DNA of 64,000 nucleotides from Paramesorhizobium salinisoli (GCF_003335045.1 NZ_QOZG01000003.1:372001-436000); one strand, 5' to 3'; positions 8,319-18,570 are shown, counted from the stretch's first letter. Notes: generated by a model from the sequence alone, not told the origin. Made by a program: numbers and translations.

Positions 8319-8387
8319 CGTGTTTCATTGTCAGAGGCGTTGGCGTTGTGAAGAAGCGCAATTCCGTGTTCATCATTACCTAAAATA

Positions 8388-8416
8388 AAAAGCCGCGAAA
8401 TTCCTCCGCGGCTTTT
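8388..8416. terminator. Bidirectional rho-independent terminator
   Basis: AAAAGCCGCG at 8388-8397 pairs with CGCGGCTTTT at 8407-8416 around a 9-nt loop. A-run and T-run flank the stem, so it can serve both the secreted-protein gene and the convergent thrS. Confidence 0.85.
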
Positions 8417-8450
8417 CCACTTCTTGCGGGCATGCGCCTATCGACGGAGA

Positions 8451-10445
8451 CTACACCGTAGCCTTCGCCTCCAGCGCCTTTCGCTCCCGGCGAATGTCCG
8501 GCGGTGTGGCTTCCTCGGAAAGGCGCCTGATTGCCTCGTCGAGCGTCAGCGACTCCTGGTCGCGTGAGCCGAACCGACGGATATTCACGGTCCCCTCCTC
8601 TGCCTCGCGCTTGCCGCAGACGAGGATGACCGGCACCTTGGCCAAGCTGTGCTCGCGGACCTTGTAATTGATCTTCTCGTTGCGAAGATCGGCCTCGGCA
8701 ATCAGTCCCGCCGCCTTCAGACGGCGCGCCACATCCTGCGCGTAATCGTCAGCGTCCGACGTGATCGTCGCCACCACCACCTGCAGAGGCGCGAACCACA
8801 GCGGGAAATGCCCCGCATAATTCTCGATGAGAATGCCGAGAAAGCGCTCCATCGAGCCGCAGATGGCGCGGTGCACCATCACAGGCTGCATCTTCTCCGA
8901 ATTCTTGTCGATATAGAAGGCGCCGAAGCGTTCCGGCAGGTTGAAGTCCACCTGCGTCGTGCCGCATTGCCATTCGCGACCGATGGCGTCACGCAGCGTA
9001 TACTCGAACTTCGGACCGTAGAACGCACCTTCGCCCGGCAGGATATCGGTCTTGATACGCCCGCCCGATTCCGCCTCGATGCGCTTCAACACGTCCATCA
9101 TGATGCCTTCGGCGCGGTCCCAGGATTCATCCGAGCCAACCCGCTTTTCCGGCCTTGTGGATAGCTTCACCACCACTTCCTTGAAGCCGAAATCCGCATA
9201 GGTGGAGAGGATCAGATCATTGATTTCCATGCACTCACCGGCAAGCTGCTCCTCGGTGCAGAAGATATGCGCGTCGTCCTGCGTGAAGCCGCGCACGCGC
9301 ATCAACCCGTGCAGCGCACCGGATGGTTCGTAGCGATGCACCGCGCCGAATTCGGCAAGCCGGATCGGCAGATCGCGATAGGATTTCAGGCCGTGCTTGA
9401 AGATCATCACATGGCCGGGACAGTTCATCGGCTTCAGCGCGAACACGCGCTGGTCCTCCGCCTCGTCGTCGGCGCAGAGAACCTTGAACATGTTCTCCTT
9501 GTACCAGCCCCAGTGACCCGAGGTCTGCCAAAGCGAGGAATCGAGCACCTGCGGCGCGTTCACCTCCTCATAGGTGCCATCGAGACGACGGCGCATATAG
9601 GAAACCAGGTTCTGGAACATCCGCCAGCCCTTGGAATGCCAGAAGACGACGCCCGGCCCCTCCTCCTGGAAGTGGAACAGGTCCATCTCGCGCCCCAGCC
9701 GGCGATGGTCGCGCTTCTCCGCCTCCTCCAGCATGGTGAGGTAGCCGTTGAGATCATTATCATTGGCGAAAGCGGTGCCATAGATGCGTGACAGCATCGG
9801 ATTGTTGCTGTCACCGCGCCAATAGGCGCCTGCGACCTTCATCAGCTTGAACGAATTGCCGATCTGCCCCGTGGAGGCCATATGCGGACCGCGGCAGAGA
9901 TCGAACCAGTCGCCCTGGGCGTAGATCTTGAGATCCTGCCCCTCCGGAATGGCATCGACCAGTTCAACCTTGTAGTTCTCGCCCTTCGCGGCAAAGACTT
10001 CCTTCGCCTTCTCGCGCGACCATATCTCCTTGGTGAACGGCTTGTTGCGCGCAATGATCTCGCGCATCTTCTTCTCGATGACCGGCAAATCTTCCGGTGT
10101 GAAGGGCTCGTTCTTGGCGAAATCGTAATAAAAACCGTTCTCGATGACTGGCCCGATCGTCACCTGCGTCCCCGGCCATATCTCCTGCACGGCTTCCGCC
10201 AATACGTGAGCGGCGTCGTGGCGGATGAGTTCGAGCGCGCGCGGATCTTCACGGGTGAGGATTTCGACCTTGCCTGATGCGGCCAGCGGATCAGAGAGAT
10301 CCCGCACCGTGCCATCGACCACATAGGCCACGGCCTTTTTCGCTAGCGATTTGGAAATGGATTCCGCCAATTGGGCACCGGTCATCGCGGCGTCGTATTC
10401 GCGCCTGGAACCATCGGGGAATTCTAGGGATACGAGGTTGCTCAT
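8451..10445 (-). CDS. thrS: Threonyl-tRNA synthetase
   Basis: The 664-aa enzyme charges tRNA-Thr in the cytoplasm. In order it has an N-terminal TGS domain (about 5-65), the second editing domain ([19 protein letters not shown], with HxxxH metal site), the class II core ([57 protein letters not shown] spans motifs 1-2), and a C-terminal anticodon-binding domain. ATG 10445 is chosen because AGGA lies 8 bases upstream and the protein then begins just before the TGS domain. A longer in-frame extension to 10547 has no homology. Confidence 0.97.
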   Translation of the reverse strand: MSNLVSLEFPDGSRREYDAAMTGAQLAESISKSLAKKAVAYVVDGTVRDLSDPLAASGKVEILTREDPRALELIRHDAAHVLAEAVQEIWPGTQVTIGPVIENGFYYDFAKNEPFTPEDLPVIEKKMREIIARNKPFTKEIWSREKAKEVFAAKGENYKVELVDAIPEGQDLKIYAQGDWFDLCRGPHMASTGQIGNSFKLMKVAGAYWRGDSNNPMLSRIYGTAFANDNDLNGYLTMLEEAEKRDHRRLGREMDLFHFQEEGPGVVFWHSKGWRMFQNLVSYMRRRLDGTYEEVNAPQVLDSSLWQTSGHWGWYKENMFKVLCADDEAEDQRVFALKPMNCPGHVMIFKHGLKSYRDLPIRLAEFGAVHRYEPSGALHGLMRVRGFTQDDAHIFCTEEQLAGECMEINDLILSTYADFGFKEVVVKLSTRPEKRVGSDESWDRAEGIMMDVLKRIEAESGGRIKTDILPGEGAFYGPKFEYTLRDAIGREWQCGTTQVDFNLPERFGAFYIDKNSEKMQPVMVHRAICGSMERFLGILIENYAGHFPLWFAPLQVVVATITSDADDYAQDVARRLKAAGLIAEADLRNEKINYKVREHSLAKVPVILVCGKREAEEGTVNIRRFGSRDQESLTLDEAIRRLSEEATPPDIRRERKALEAKATV

Positions 10446-10595
10446 CGAGATATTCCTATCCAGTCCCGCCAACGAATGCGGGTGGTTCAACATGAAAATT
10501 GACGTTCGGCTTCTAATCCCATTTGCCTGGCCAGTAAAGCGCGGCACCCGCCGGCAAATGCGTCTGCCAAGATTTTACCGAAGCCATTACAGTCT

Positions 10596-11795
10596 TCAGT
10601 TTTGAATCGGAAGGCAGTCGATCTTCTGGCGCTTCAACTGCTCGCACGCCTTTTGGGCGGAAGCTGAATTCGTGAACCCTGCAAAGCGCACACGATAGAC
10701 CTTGCGGCGTTTTTCAGCAGGCGAAATAACTGCTTTCAGTCCCGAAGCCACCTTGTCGACTGCGGCGCGCAGTTCTGTTTGAAGCTTCTGCGCACCCGCG
10801 AGCGTTGGTGGCGCGCCGAGCTGGATCGCCCACACCACGCCGGAATTAGGCGCAAGTGAAGAACCGCCGTCACCCTGTTCGATCTGGGAATCATCGATCA
10901 AACTGGCCACCGGATCGGCTTGTGAACTATCGGCCGGGGCCGGCTGCGGCTTCACCGCGGCCACCATTTCTTTTCCGGTGTCCACGCTCTCCCCGCTGTA
11001 ACGCGTCAGCAGCTTCGCCATCTGATCGTCGCGCTGGCGCGCCGACCCGGCGCCCAGCACCACGCCAACCAGTTGCTTGTCGTTGATGATCGCAGATGAG
11101 ACAAGGTTATAGCCCGATACATCCGTATAGCCGGTCTTGATGCCATCTACACCCTGGTAACGGTACATCAGATTGTTGTGGCCGTTCAGCACTCTGTTCC
11201 GGAAAGTGACAGAACGCTGTGAAAACAGCTCATACTGCTGCGGAAAATCACGGCGCAACGCCATGCCCAGCACGGCCATGTCCCGAGCAGTCGTGAGCTG
11301 CGTCATCTTCGCCGTGAGCCCGGAAGGATTGACGAAGAACGTGCTTTTCATACCGAGTTGACGAGCACGGTTCGTCATCAATCGGCCAAATGCCGCTTCC
11401 GACCCTGCCATATGTTCGCCCAGCACGGTGGCCGCGTCATTGGCGGAAATGACGATCATGCCGTTGATTGCATCGCGCACCGTGATCGTCTCGCCGGGCT
11501 TCAAATAGAGTTTCATGCGAACCTTGGCCGCCGCATTTTTCGAAACCGGCATTGCATCGTCCCAATGCAGCCTGCCGGTATTCAAAGCTTCGAAGGCAAG
11601 ATAGAGCGTCATCATCTTTGCCAGCGAAGCAGGCGCGCGCTGCACATTCGCATCATCCTGACCGAGAATTTGTCCGCTCTGGGCGTCGAATACGACCCAT
11701 GAGGTGCTCGCCATTGCGGCAGACGCGCAAAAAACCCCAAGGCCAAGCGCAAAGGATGCGATGAACCGCGACAAACGGCCAGACAATTTCAGCAT
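10596..11795 (-). CDS. D-alanyl-D-alanine carboxypeptidase with C-terminal SPOR domain
   Basis: The 399-aa protein has a signal peptide (cleavage near AMA-STS) and all three serine DD-peptidase motifs: SLAK (57-60), SAN (117-119) and KTG (220-222). A linker leads to a SPOR domain (about 318-399), which binds denuded septal peptidoglycan. It trims the terminal D-Ala of pentapeptides in the periplasm. The SPOR domain suggests targeting to the division site, as is common for DacF-type enzymes in Hyphomicrobiales. Confidence 0.92.
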   Translation of the reverse strand: MLKLSGRLSRFIASFALGLGVFCASAAMASTSWVVFDAQSGQILGQDDANVQRAPASLAKMMTLYLAFEALNTGRLHWDDAMPVSKNAAAKVRMKLYLKPGETITVRDAINGMIVISANDAATVLGEHMAGSEAAFGRLMTNRARQLGMKSTFFVNPSGLTAKMTQLTTARDMAVLGMALRRDFPQQYELFSQRSVTFRNRVLNGHNNLMYRYQGVDGIKTGYTDVSGYNLVSSAIINDKQLVGVVLGAGSARQRDDQMAKLLTRYSGESVDTGKEMVAAVKPQPAPADSSQADPVASLIDDSQIEQGDGGSSLAPNSGVVWAIQLGAPPTLAGAQKLQTELRAAVDKVASGLKAVISPAEKRRKVYRVRFAGFTNSASAQKACEQLKRQKIDCLPIQN

Positions 11796-11908
11796 AAATG
11801 GCTCGTAGGATTGTGAACGACAGGAGGGGGAATGGAGGCGAATTGCGGCTCAAAAAAGACACGATGTCGCCCAGGATTTCAGTCACTCCCGAATTTAAGT
11901 TCGCGAGG

Positions 11909-12280
11909 TCATTTTCTGCCGGTCGAACAGTTCCAGTAGCGCCAGGGTAAATACCAGGCCATATCCGGATTCAGCGTTTCAGGCACGGGGTCGAGCCCAT
12001 GCGTGCCGCCCGGTCCGCAGCGCATGACGCGGAACAACCCCATCCACCCGCCGGTCCAAAGGCCGTGGCGGGCGATGGCCTCATAGGCATATTCCGAGCA
12101 GGTAGGCAGATGCCGGCAGGAATTGCCGATGAAACCCGACAACGTCAGTTGGTAAAGCCGCACCAGCGCCGTTCCGAACAGGCGGCCCGGGGTCTTACGC
12201 CACGAACCGTCGAAATTGCGGCTATAGCGCTTGCGGGGGGCCGCCACGGTGTCGTGCGAATGCGTATCCTTTCCGCACAT
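11909..12280 (-). CDS. yidD: Membrane protein insertion efficiency factor YidD
   Basis: The 123-aa protein has the YidD hallmark: an amphipathic N-terminal stretch, then HLPTCSEYAYEAI with the conserved Cys, GLFRVMRCGPGGTHGLDPVP and a short tail. YidD is a small inner-membrane-associated protein that helps YidC insert membrane proteins. It starts three bases after the NifU/IscU-like stop, so the two genes form an operon. It has a longer N-terminus than the E. coli protein, as is usual in this order. Confidence 0.92.
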   Translation of the reverse strand: MCGKDTHSHDTVAAPRKRYSRNFDGSWRKTPGRLFGTALVRLYQLTLSGFIGNSCRHLPTCSEYAYEAIARHGLWTGGWMGLFRVMRCGPGGTHGLDPVPETLNPDMAWYLPWRYWNCSTGRK

Positions 12281-12283
12281 GGC

Positions 12284-12724
12284 TCAGGCCGCCGCATTCT
12301 TCTTCTCGATCTGCTCGATGCAATCGACGACCGCATCGAAGGTCAGCAGGGTGGAGGCATGGCGCGCCTTGTAGTCGCGCACCGGTTCGAGAAATTTCAG
12401 ATCCTCAAAACGCCCATGCGGCGGTGCGCCGTTTTCCTTCAGCATGCGCAGCATGATTTCACGCACGGCTTTCAATTCGTCCGCCGTCGCGCCGATCACA
12501 TGGCGCGCCATGACGGAGGACGAAGCCTGCCCGAGGGCGCAGGCTTTCACCTCATGGGCGAAATCGACCACTACGCCATCCCGCATCATCAGATCGACGG
12601 TGACGGTCGATCCGCACAGCTTGGAATGGGCCGTTGCGCTTGCATCCGGCGCATCGAGACGCCCCATTCGCTGAATGTTTCCGGCAAATTCCAATATCCG
12701 GGCGTTGTAGATTTCGTCGATCAT
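12284..12724 (-). CDS. NifU/IscU-like Fe-S scaffold protein
   Basis: The 146-aa protein begins IDEIYNARILEFAGNI and has three conserved Cys in IscU-like context: SKLCGST, VKACALGQAS, and a later FEDLKFLEPVR segment where the third Cys is replaced. Family members hold a nascent Fe-S cluster or zinc. Because the third Cys is missing it may be a divergent U-type scaffold rather than a full IscU. ATG 12724 fits the family N-terminus; an in-frame start at 12766 is less likely. It is next to yidD, a frequent pairing in Hyphomicrobiales. Confidence 0.82.
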   Translation of the reverse strand: MIDEIYNARILEFAGNIQRMGRLDAPDASATAHSKLCGSTVTVDLMMRDGVVVDFAHEVKACALGQASSSVMARHVIGATADELKAVREIMLRMLKENGAPPHGRFEDLKFLEPVRDYKARHASTLLTFDAVVDCIEQIEKKNAAA

Positions 12725-12794
12725 GAGGCGGACCCTTTGCGCAGACAGCCTGAATTTCACGCACATGCGCTAAATATTGTCGCTGCGGAGCTCT

Positions 12795-12823
12795 TTGAAT
12801 ATGCAAATTTCAATCTATATAAT
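12795..12823 (+). promoter_or_regulatory. Sigma70-type promoter for folE
   Basis: TTGAAT at 12795-12800 and TATAAT at 12818-12823 are separated by exactly 17 bases. Transcription from here would give a leader of about 160 nt before folE, enough for a cis-regulatory RNA. Confidence 0.6.
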
Positions 12824-12953
12824 ATGTAACCTGTGAGCGCCAAGGCCGAACCGCCTTTGCACGCGCCAGAGAACCGGACGGAGCCCCAAACGGACCGTTC
12901 GCCATCAATACACCGCCCGCTCATGAAAGCGCATCGTTGTATTGTCCGTTTAA

Positions 12954-12990
12954 CTCGTCTCCTCCTCGAAGGAGACTACGGGAGATACTG
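12954..12990 (+). promoter_or_regulatory. Candidate folE-motif (THF-II) riboswitch in folE leader
   Basis: GTCTCC (12957-12962) pairs with GGAGAC (12971-12976) around an 8-nt loop. CTC (12954-12956) can pair with GAG (12982-12984) across a one-sided UACGG bulge. The second strand of the outer pairing is part of GGGAG, the ribosome site of folE, so folding would hide it. The folE RNA motif, shown to be a tetrahydrofolate riboswitch class (THF-II), occurs before folE in alphaproteobacteria. Assignment rests on position and shape; I could not match a consensus base by base. Confidence 0.55.
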
Positions 12991-13614
12991 ATGGACGCTA
13001 TTTTGAACCTCCGCGGAACTCTCGCACGCCCGGCCAAATCGGTTGTGCGTCCGACTCAGAAAGAAGCGGAAGCCGCCGTGCGCACGCTTCTGCTCTGGGC
13101 TGGAGACGATCCGGATCGCGAGGGCCTGCTCGACACGCCGAAACGCGTGGTGAAATCCTATAAGGAACTTTTCTCCGGCTACAACGAATCTCCTGAAGAG
13201 GTGCTCGGCACCACTTTCGAGGAAGTTTCGGGCTTCAACGACGCCGTTCTGGTGAAAGATATCGAATTCCACTCACATTGCGAGCATCACATGTTGCCCG
13301 TCGTCGGCAAGGCCCACATTGCCTATTTGCCGGACGGCAAGGTCGTCGGCCTGTCCAAGATTGCCCGTCTCGTGGATATCTTTGCCCGTCGCCTGCAGAC
13401 GCAGGAAAGCATAACGGCGCAGATTGCGGACGCGATGGACACCATTTTGCGCCCGCGCGGGGTCGCCGTGATGATCGAGGCTGATCACATGTGTATGTCG
13501 ATGCGCGGCATCCGCAAGCAGGGATCGACCACGATCACCACGACCTTCAGGGGCGCATATCAGGAAGACATCAACGAGCAGGTGCGCTTCATGACCATGG
13601 TACGGCACGGCTGA
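12991..13614 (+). CDS. folE: GTP cyclohydrolase I
   Basis: The 207-aa enzyme converts GTP to 7,8-dihydroneopterin triphosphate, the first step of folate synthesis. Zinc ligands are visible as Cys97 and His100 in [10 protein letters not shown] and Cys168 in [10 protein letters not shown]. The conserved [20 protein letters not shown] segment follows. ATG 12991 has GGGAG 6 bases upstream. The leader carries a candidate folate riboswitch. hisI follows after 88 bases on the same strand. Confidence 0.97.
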   Translation: MDAILNLRGTLARPAKSVVRPTQKEAEAAVRTLLLWAGDDPDREGLLDTPKRVVKSYKELFSGYNESPEEVLGTTFEEVSGFNDAVLVKDIEFHSHCEHHMLPVVGKAHIAYLPDGKVVGLSKIARLVDIFARRLQTQESITAQIADAMDTILRPRGVAVMIEADHMCMSMRGIRKQGSTTITTTFRGAYQEDINEQVRFMTMVRHG

Positions 13615-13702
13615 CCGCATATGGCGGCTGGGCGGGAGGATAATTTTCCCCTGCCCGGCCCCTTGTTTGTTTCAAGATCTGCCGGCGGCCAAAGGTGCAT
13701 AA

Positions 13703-14158
13703 ATGACGTCCCCATTTCCACAACCCTACGCCAGCAAGGCCGAGAACGAGGAAGGCGCGATCTTTGCTCCGCGTTTCGATGCCTCTGGCCTTGTCACTGC
13801 TGTCGTCACCGATGCGAGCGACGGTGAGTTGCTCATGGTCGCCCATATGAACGCGCACGCGTTGCGCCTGACGCTCGAAACCGGCATAGCGCATTACTGG
13901 TCGCGTTCGCGCGGCGAGCTGTGGAAGAAGGGCGAAACCTCCGGAAATCTCCAGACAGTGGTCGAAATCCGCACCGATTGCGACCAGGATGCCGTATGGC
14001 TCAAGGTGAATGTTGCCGGCCATGGCGCGACCTGCCACACGGGCCGACGCTCCTGCTTCTACCGTGTCGTGTCGCTGGAAAACGGCCAGGCCGTGCTGCT
14101 CAAAGATAAACAGGAGCCGCATGTCCATCTCTCTTCGGCCGATCAAAAGATCGTATAA
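13703..14158 (+). CDS. hisI: Phosphoribosyl-AMP cyclohydrolase
   Basis: The 151-aa enzyme opens the purine ring of PR-AMP in histidine synthesis (third step). Characteristic parts are [36 protein letters not shown], the Mg2+ site Asp92-x-Asp94-x-Asp96, and the Zn2+ site Cys93, Cys111 and Cys118 ([12 protein letters not shown]). No HisE domain is fused, as usual in alphaproteobacteria. AGG lies 6-7 bases before the start. Confidence 0.95.
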   Translation: MTSPFPQPYASKAENEEGAIFAPRFDASGLVTAVVTDASDGELLMVAHMNAHALRLTLETGIAHYWSRSRGELWKKGETSGNLQTVVEIRTDCDQDAVWLKVNVAGHGATCHTGRRSCFYRVVSLENGQAVLLKDKQEPHVHLSSADQKIV

Positions 14159-14246
14159 AGATAGGCTTGGCCATTTTTCTGCGACATTTATTCCTTCGAT
14201 ACCTTATTTTCATAACATCATCATCGTTCGATGAGGAGTATTTGGT

Positions 14247-15251
14247 GTGCTCGAGTGGGTTTCGCGGAAAAATCGTGCGGTTTCGGAAAGCGGCGGCGCA
14301 GGAAGTGGTGTGCGGAATGGCGACATGAAGGATGGGGCTTCCCCGCCTGAGGAACCTGTTGAGATCCAGAGCGAGCGCAAGACCCCCATCGCATTGGCTC
14401 TTGGCGGCGGCGCCGCTCGCGGCTGGACCCATATCGGCGTGCTCAGGGCTCTCGATGAGGCGGGCATTGAGATATCCATGATCGCCGGCACCTCCATAGG
14501 TGCACTGGTAGGCGGCTGCTATCTCGCGGGAAAGCTGGATGAGCTTGAAGAATTCGCGCGCGGACTGACCCGGCGTCGCATGTTCAATCTCCTCGACATC
14601 ACATTGCGCGGCAGCGGCCTTTTCGGCGGCATGAAGCTGGACGGACGCCTGCGCGAACATCTGGAAGGCGTGACCTTCGCCGACCTGAGCAAGCCTTTCA
14701 CAGCCGTCTGCACCGAATTGCGCACGGGCCACGAGATATGGCTTTCCAACGGTTCGCTGGTAACGGCGATGCGGGCGTCCTATGCCCTGCCGGGCGTGTT
14801 CGAACCGGTGCGCATCGGCAGCCGGCTTCTAGTCGATGGCGCATTGGTCAATCCGGTTCCGGTCTCGGTATGCCGGGCCAACGAGCAGCCGCTCGTGCTT
14901 GCCGTCAACCTGCACTACGACCAATTCGGCCGTGCCGCGGTGGTCAAACATATCAGCCAGCAGCAGGAACAACTGCTGAATGCGGATATGGGCCGCGGCG
15001 GTGACGCCCGGATGGGACGTGAGACGCGCATCGGCATCACAGGCGTGATGATGGAAGCCTTCAATATTATCCAGGACCGGATTTCGCGCGCCCGCATGGC
15101 TGGCGATCCGCCCGACATTTCGCTCCTGCCAACAGTCGGCCATATCGGCCTCACCGAATTTCATCGTGCCGACGAGGCCATCGCCATGGGCTATCGGGAG
15201 ACGATGAAGCATTTGAACGATATCAAGCGGCTGCAGAAGGTGCTGGTGTAG
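14247..15251 (+). CDS. Patatin-like phospholipase
   Basis: The 334-aa protein has a short disordered N-terminus, then a patatin domain: oxyanion-hole motif GGGAARGWTHIG (53-64), nucleophile elbow GTSIG with Ser83, and the dyad Asp197 in DGA. It is predicted to hydrolyse acyl groups from phospholipids or neutral lipids (RssA/YchK-like group). The start is GTG 14247 with GGAG 8 bases upstream. No signal peptide or membrane segment is seen, so it is likely cytoplasmic or peripheral. Confidence 0.88.
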   Translation: MLEWVSRKNRAVSESGGAGSGVRNGDMKDGASPPEEPVEIQSERKTPIALALGGGAARGWTHIGVLRALDEAGIEISMIAGTSIGALVGGCYLAGKLDELEEFARGLTRRRMFNLLDITLRGSGLFGGMKLDGRLREHLEGVTFADLSKPFTAVCTELRTGHEIWLSNGSLVTAMRASYALPGVFEPVRIGSRLLVDGALVNPVPVSVCRANEQPLVLAVNLHYDQFGRAAVVKHISQQQEQLLNADMGRGGDARMGRETRIGITGVMMEAFNIIQDRISRARMAGDPPDISLLPTVGHIGLTEFHRADEAIAMGYRETMKHLNDIKRLQKVLV

Positions 15252-15369
15252 TTCACGCGGAGAGCAAAAGCGAAACATGCCGGCGCAGGGTTACACCCCG
15301 GCCATGCGACGGTCATCTTCTCCCTCTCCGGCAGCTTCAATAAAAAGACTCTTTAAACCCGACATTGGG

Positions 15370-15399
15370 CTTGTTTCCCCCAAACCGATTTGCTACATG
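15370..15399 (+). promoter_or_regulatory. Possible promoter of tRNA-Leu
   Basis: CTTGTT (15370-15375) and TACATG (15394-15399) are 18 bases apart, close to the alphaproteobacterial CTTGAC/CTATAT pattern. A 7-bp inverted repeat (15404-15422) lies between it and the tRNA. Confidence 0.4.
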
Positions 15400-15430
15400 C
15401 CGCGAGCCGATGAGTTCGGCTCTACCACGT

Positions 15431-15515
15431 GCGGTCGTGGCGGAATTGGTAGACGCGCAGCGTTGAGGTCGCTGTGGGGCAACCCGTGGAAGTTCGAGTC
15501 TTCTCGACCGCACCA
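15431..15515 (+). tRNA. tRNA-Leu (anticodon GAG)
   Basis: The acceptor stem GCGGTCG pairs with CGACCGC, followed by A and an encoded CCA. The anticodon arm CAGCG-TTGAGGT-CGCTG gives anticodon GAG. A long variable arm (TGGGGCAACCCGTGG region) is typical of class II leucine tRNA, and GTTCGAGTC is the T-loop. It reads CUC and CUU codons. Confidence 0.95.
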
Positions 15516-15517
15516 AC

Positions 15518-15547
15518 AACCCTGCTTCGGCAGGGTTTTTTGTTTTT
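15518..15547 (+). terminator. Rho-independent terminator after tRNA-Leu
   Basis: CCCTGC (15520-15525), TTCG loop, GCAGGG (15530-15535), followed by TTTTTTGTTTTT. It starts within five bases of the tRNA 3' end. Confidence 0.9.
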
Positions 15548-15741
15548 AAATCAGCAGTTTGAATTTTTATGTGTCCTACATCATATCCATGCGCGGGACA
15601 GGTCGGCTCGCCGGATGCGCTGTTCATTGCTTCGAACACTCGCTCCATCCCTATGACATCGCCCTTGATCCGGTGGGCTTCCGTCCGCATTTTCATGTCC
15701 TGTCTGGAAGTTCGGCGGCAAAAGGTCCATATGGGACGATC

Positions 15742-16548
15742 ATGACCACAAGCTACCCCATTGGCACAGCCCCTAGCTCTTCAACTGGCGATTTGCCACC
15801 TTCTCAGACAGGCGAGCGCAGGGAGCGTTCCGCCCTTCCCGCCACATTCCTTCCCGCAAACGATTCGCCGCCGGTGGAATGGCTCGTCGCCGATGGGTTG
15901 ACCGATTATCCCGCGGCCCTCGCCTTCATGGAATCACGCGTTGCAGCAATTCGCGAGGGAAGCGCGCCGGAACTCGTCTGGCTCGTCGAGCACCCGCCGC
16001 TCTATACGGCCGGTACCAGCGCCAGGGCGAGCGACCTGCTCGCGCCCGACCGGTTTCCTGTCTTCCAGACGGGACGCGGCGGCGAATATACCTATCACGG
16101 CCCCGGCCAGCGCGTGGCCTATGTCATGCTCGATTTGAAGCGCCGCCACGAGGATGTCCGCGCCTTCGTCACCTCACTCGAGGAATGGATCATCCGCACA
16201 CTGGCCGAGTTCAACGTCAGGGGCGAGCGGCGGGAGGATCGCGTCGGCGTCTGGGTCACGCGTCCGGAAAAGCCGCGCCTTGCGGATGGCTCGCCTGCGG
16301 AAGACAAGATTGCCGCCATAGGCATCAGGCTGCGGCGCTGGGTGAGTTTTCACGGCATCGCCATCAATGTCGAGCCGGAACTCGCCCATTTCGGGGGTAT
16401 CGTGCCCTGCGGCGTGAGCGAGCACGGCGTCACCAGCCTTGTCGATCTTGGGCTGCCGCTGACGATGCCGGATCTCGATCTTGCGCTTGCCAAGGCATTT
16501 CAGAGCGTCTTCGGCCCTATCGCCCCGAATAATTGCCCAAATAATTGA
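15742..16548 (+). CDS. lipB: Octanoyl-ACP:protein N-octanoyltransferase (lipoate synthesis)
   Basis: The 268-aa enzyme moves octanoate from acyl carrier protein onto lipoyl domains before LipA adds sulfur. Family motifs are visible: [41 protein letters not shown], the catalytic Lys in [24 protein letters not shown], and the catalytic Cys in [18 protein letters not shown] 15742 is the first sensible start; the first 40 residues are low-complexity and may be partly untranslated. It is convergent with pccA, with only 12 bases between stops. Confidence 0.95.
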   Translation: MTTSYPIGTAPSSSTGDLPPSQTGERRERSALPATFLPANDSPPVEWLVADGLTDYPAALAFMESRVAAIREGSAPELVWLVEHPPLYTAGTSARASDLLAPDRFPVFQTGRGGEYTYHGPGQRVAYVMLDLKRRHEDVRAFVTSLEEWIIRTLAEFNVRGERREDRVGVWVTRPEKPRLADGSPAEDKIAAIGIRLRRWVSFHGIAINVEPELAHFGGIVPCGVSEHGVTSLVDLGLPLTMPDLDLALAKAFQSVFGPIAPNNCPNN

Positions 16549-16560
16549 ATGGGCGGCTGA

Positions 16561-18570
16561 TCATTCGAATTCCATGATCACGGCATCAACGGCGAGGCTT
16601 TCGCCCTTTTTGGCGTTGATCGCGGATACGACCAGGTCACGCTCGGCGCGCAGAACATTTTCCATCTTCATCGCTTCCACGACCGCCAGCGTTTCACCCG
16701 CCTTGACCTCCTGCCCCGTAGCGACATTGATCGAGACAACGAGGCCCGGCATGGGGCAAAGCAGCATTTTCGATGTGTCCGGCGGCGCTTTCATCGGCAT
16801 CAGCCTGTCGAGTTCAGCGACCCGGGGCGACATGGCGCGCGAAATGACCGACATGCCCATCCAGTCTATACGCACACCGTTGAGCACTGGCCTGATCTGG
16901 GCATTCACGGCACGCTCGCCGATCAGCCCGCTCCAGATCATCTCACCCGGCTTCCAGTCGCTGCGCAAAGCCATGGTCTTCCCGCCGATATTCATGACAA
17001 AATGGGCCGGAGGCTTTGCCTTTGCCTCATGAAGCACAATCGGGAAATAGCGCTCGCCGATCCTGACCTCCCATTGCGCGCTGACTTTGCCGGAATGCGG
17101 CCGCAGCCGGTCCGCGAAATGGTCCAGGCGATGCTTGCGAGCGAGCTCGGCGGCCAGCGTTATCGCGGCCAGAACCTCCAGATCGCTTTCATCGGGGATG
17201 ACCGGCTGAAAACCGTCAGGAAACTCTTCCGCGATGAACGCCGTCGAAAGCCGCCCCTCGCGCCAGCGCGGGTGCTGCATAAGCGCGGAGAGGAACGGGA
17301 TATTGTGCGCGACACCGTCGACGACGAAAGTGTCGAGCGCATCGGCCATCGCGTCGATCGCCTCCATCCGTGTCGGGGCCCATGTGCAAAGCTTGGCCAC
17401 CATGGGATCGTAGAACATCGAGATTTCAGAGCCTTCCACCACGCCGGTGTCATTGCGGATGATGGCCTTGCCCTGAAGTCCCTCGGCGGGCGGGCGATAA
17501 CGCGTCAGCCTTCCCGTGGAAGGCAGGAAATTACGGTAGGGATCCTCGGCATAGAGGCGGCTTTCGATCGCCCAGCCCTTCAGTTCGATATCCGCCTGGT
17601 TGAGCGCCAGCTTCTCGCCGCTGGCGATGCGGATCATCTGCGCGACCAGATCGATGCCGGTAATCAACTCGGTCACGGGATGCTCGACCTGCAACCGGGT
17701 ATTCATCTCCAGGAAATAGAAATTGCGGTCCTTGTCGACGATGAATTCGACCGTGCCGGCGCTCTGATAATCGACCGCCTTTGCCAGCGCCACCGCCTGT
17801 TCGCCCATGGCGCGCCGCGTTGCCTCGTCCAGGAAAGGCGACGGCGCTTCCTCGACGATCTTCTGGTTGCGCCGCTGGATAGAGCATTCTCGCTCGCCCA
17901 GATAAAGGCAATTGCCATAGGCGTCGGCCAGGACTTGAATTTCGATATGGCGCGGCTCGACAATGAACTTCTCGATGAACACGCGATCGTCGCCGAAGGA
18001 ATTCTTCGCCTCCGAACGCGCCCGTTCGAAGCCGTCGCGGACCTCGGAGGCATCCCACGCGATGCGCATGCCCTTGCCGCCGCCGCCCGCCGAAGCCTTG
18101 ATCATGACGGGATAGCCGATATCGCCGGCGATGCGCTCGGCATGGGCGGCATCCATGATCACGTCGAGCGATCCCGGAACTGTGCTCACCTTTGCCGCTT
18201 TGGCGAACTTCTTCGATTCGATCTTGTCGCCCATCGCGACGATGGCTCGAGGCTTCGGCCCGATGAAGACGATACTCTCCCGTTCCAGTGCCTCACAGAA
18301 GGAAGCGCGCTCGGAAAGAAAGCCATACCCCGGATGCACGGCCTCGGCGCCTGTTTCTCGGCAGGCCTGGATGATCTTTTCGGCGACGAGATAGCTCTCG
18401 GATGCCGTGGACGGACCGATATGCACGGCCTCATCAGCCATTTCGACATGCAATGCGTCCCGGTCGGCATCGGAAAAGACAGCGACTGTCGCAATCCCCA
18501 TCCTGCGCGCGGTCTTGATCACGCGGCAGGCAATTTCCCCGCGATTTGCGATCAGTATTTTCTTGAACAT
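16561..18570 (-). CDS. pccA: Propionyl-CoA (acetyl/propionyl) carboxylase alpha subunit, biotin-containing
   Basis: The 669-aa protein has biotin carboxylase domains (start FKKILIANRGEIACRVI; ATP loop KASAGGGGKGMR; EMNTRLQVEHPVTE), a BT linker region, and a C-terminal biotinyl domain with EAMKMEN, whose Lys takes biotin. The phrase MKAPPDTSKMLLCPMPGLV is typical of alphaproteobacterial PccA. With PccB it carboxylates propionyl-CoA to methylmalonyl-CoA. pccB is not in the window. ATG 18570 has a GGAGGAGA site upstream. Confidence 0.9.
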   Translation of the reverse strand: MFKKILIANRGEIACRVIKTARRMGIATVAVFSDADRDALHVEMADEAVHIGPSTASESYLVAEKIIQACRETGAEAVHPGYGFLSERASFCEALERESIVFIGPKPRAIVAMGDKIESKKFAKAAKVSTVPGSLDVIMDAAHAERIAGDIGYPVMIKASAGGGGKGMRIAWDASEVRDGFERARSEAKNSFGDDRVFIEKFIVEPRHIEIQVLADAYGNCLYLGERECSIQRRNQKIVEEAPSPFLDEATRRAMGEQAVALAKAVDYQSAGTVEFIVDKDRNFYFLEMNTRLQVEHPVTELITGIDLVAQMIRIASGEKLALNQADIELKGWAIESRLYAEDPYRNFLPSTGRLTRYRPPAEGLQGKAIIRNDTGVVEGSEISMFYDPMVAKLCTWAPTRMEAIDAMADALDTFVVDGVAHNIPFLSALMQHPRWREGRLSTAFIAEEFPDGFQPVIPDESDLEVLAAITLAAELARKHRLDHFADRLRPHSGKVSAQWEVRIGERYFPIVLHEAKAKPPAHFVMNIGGKTMALRSDWKPGEMIWSGLIGERAVNAQIRPVLNGVRIDWMGMSVISRAMSPRVAELDRLMPMKAPPDTSKMLLCPMPGLVVSINVATGQEVKAGETLAVVEAMKMENVLRAERDLVVSAINAKKGESLAVDAVIMEFE

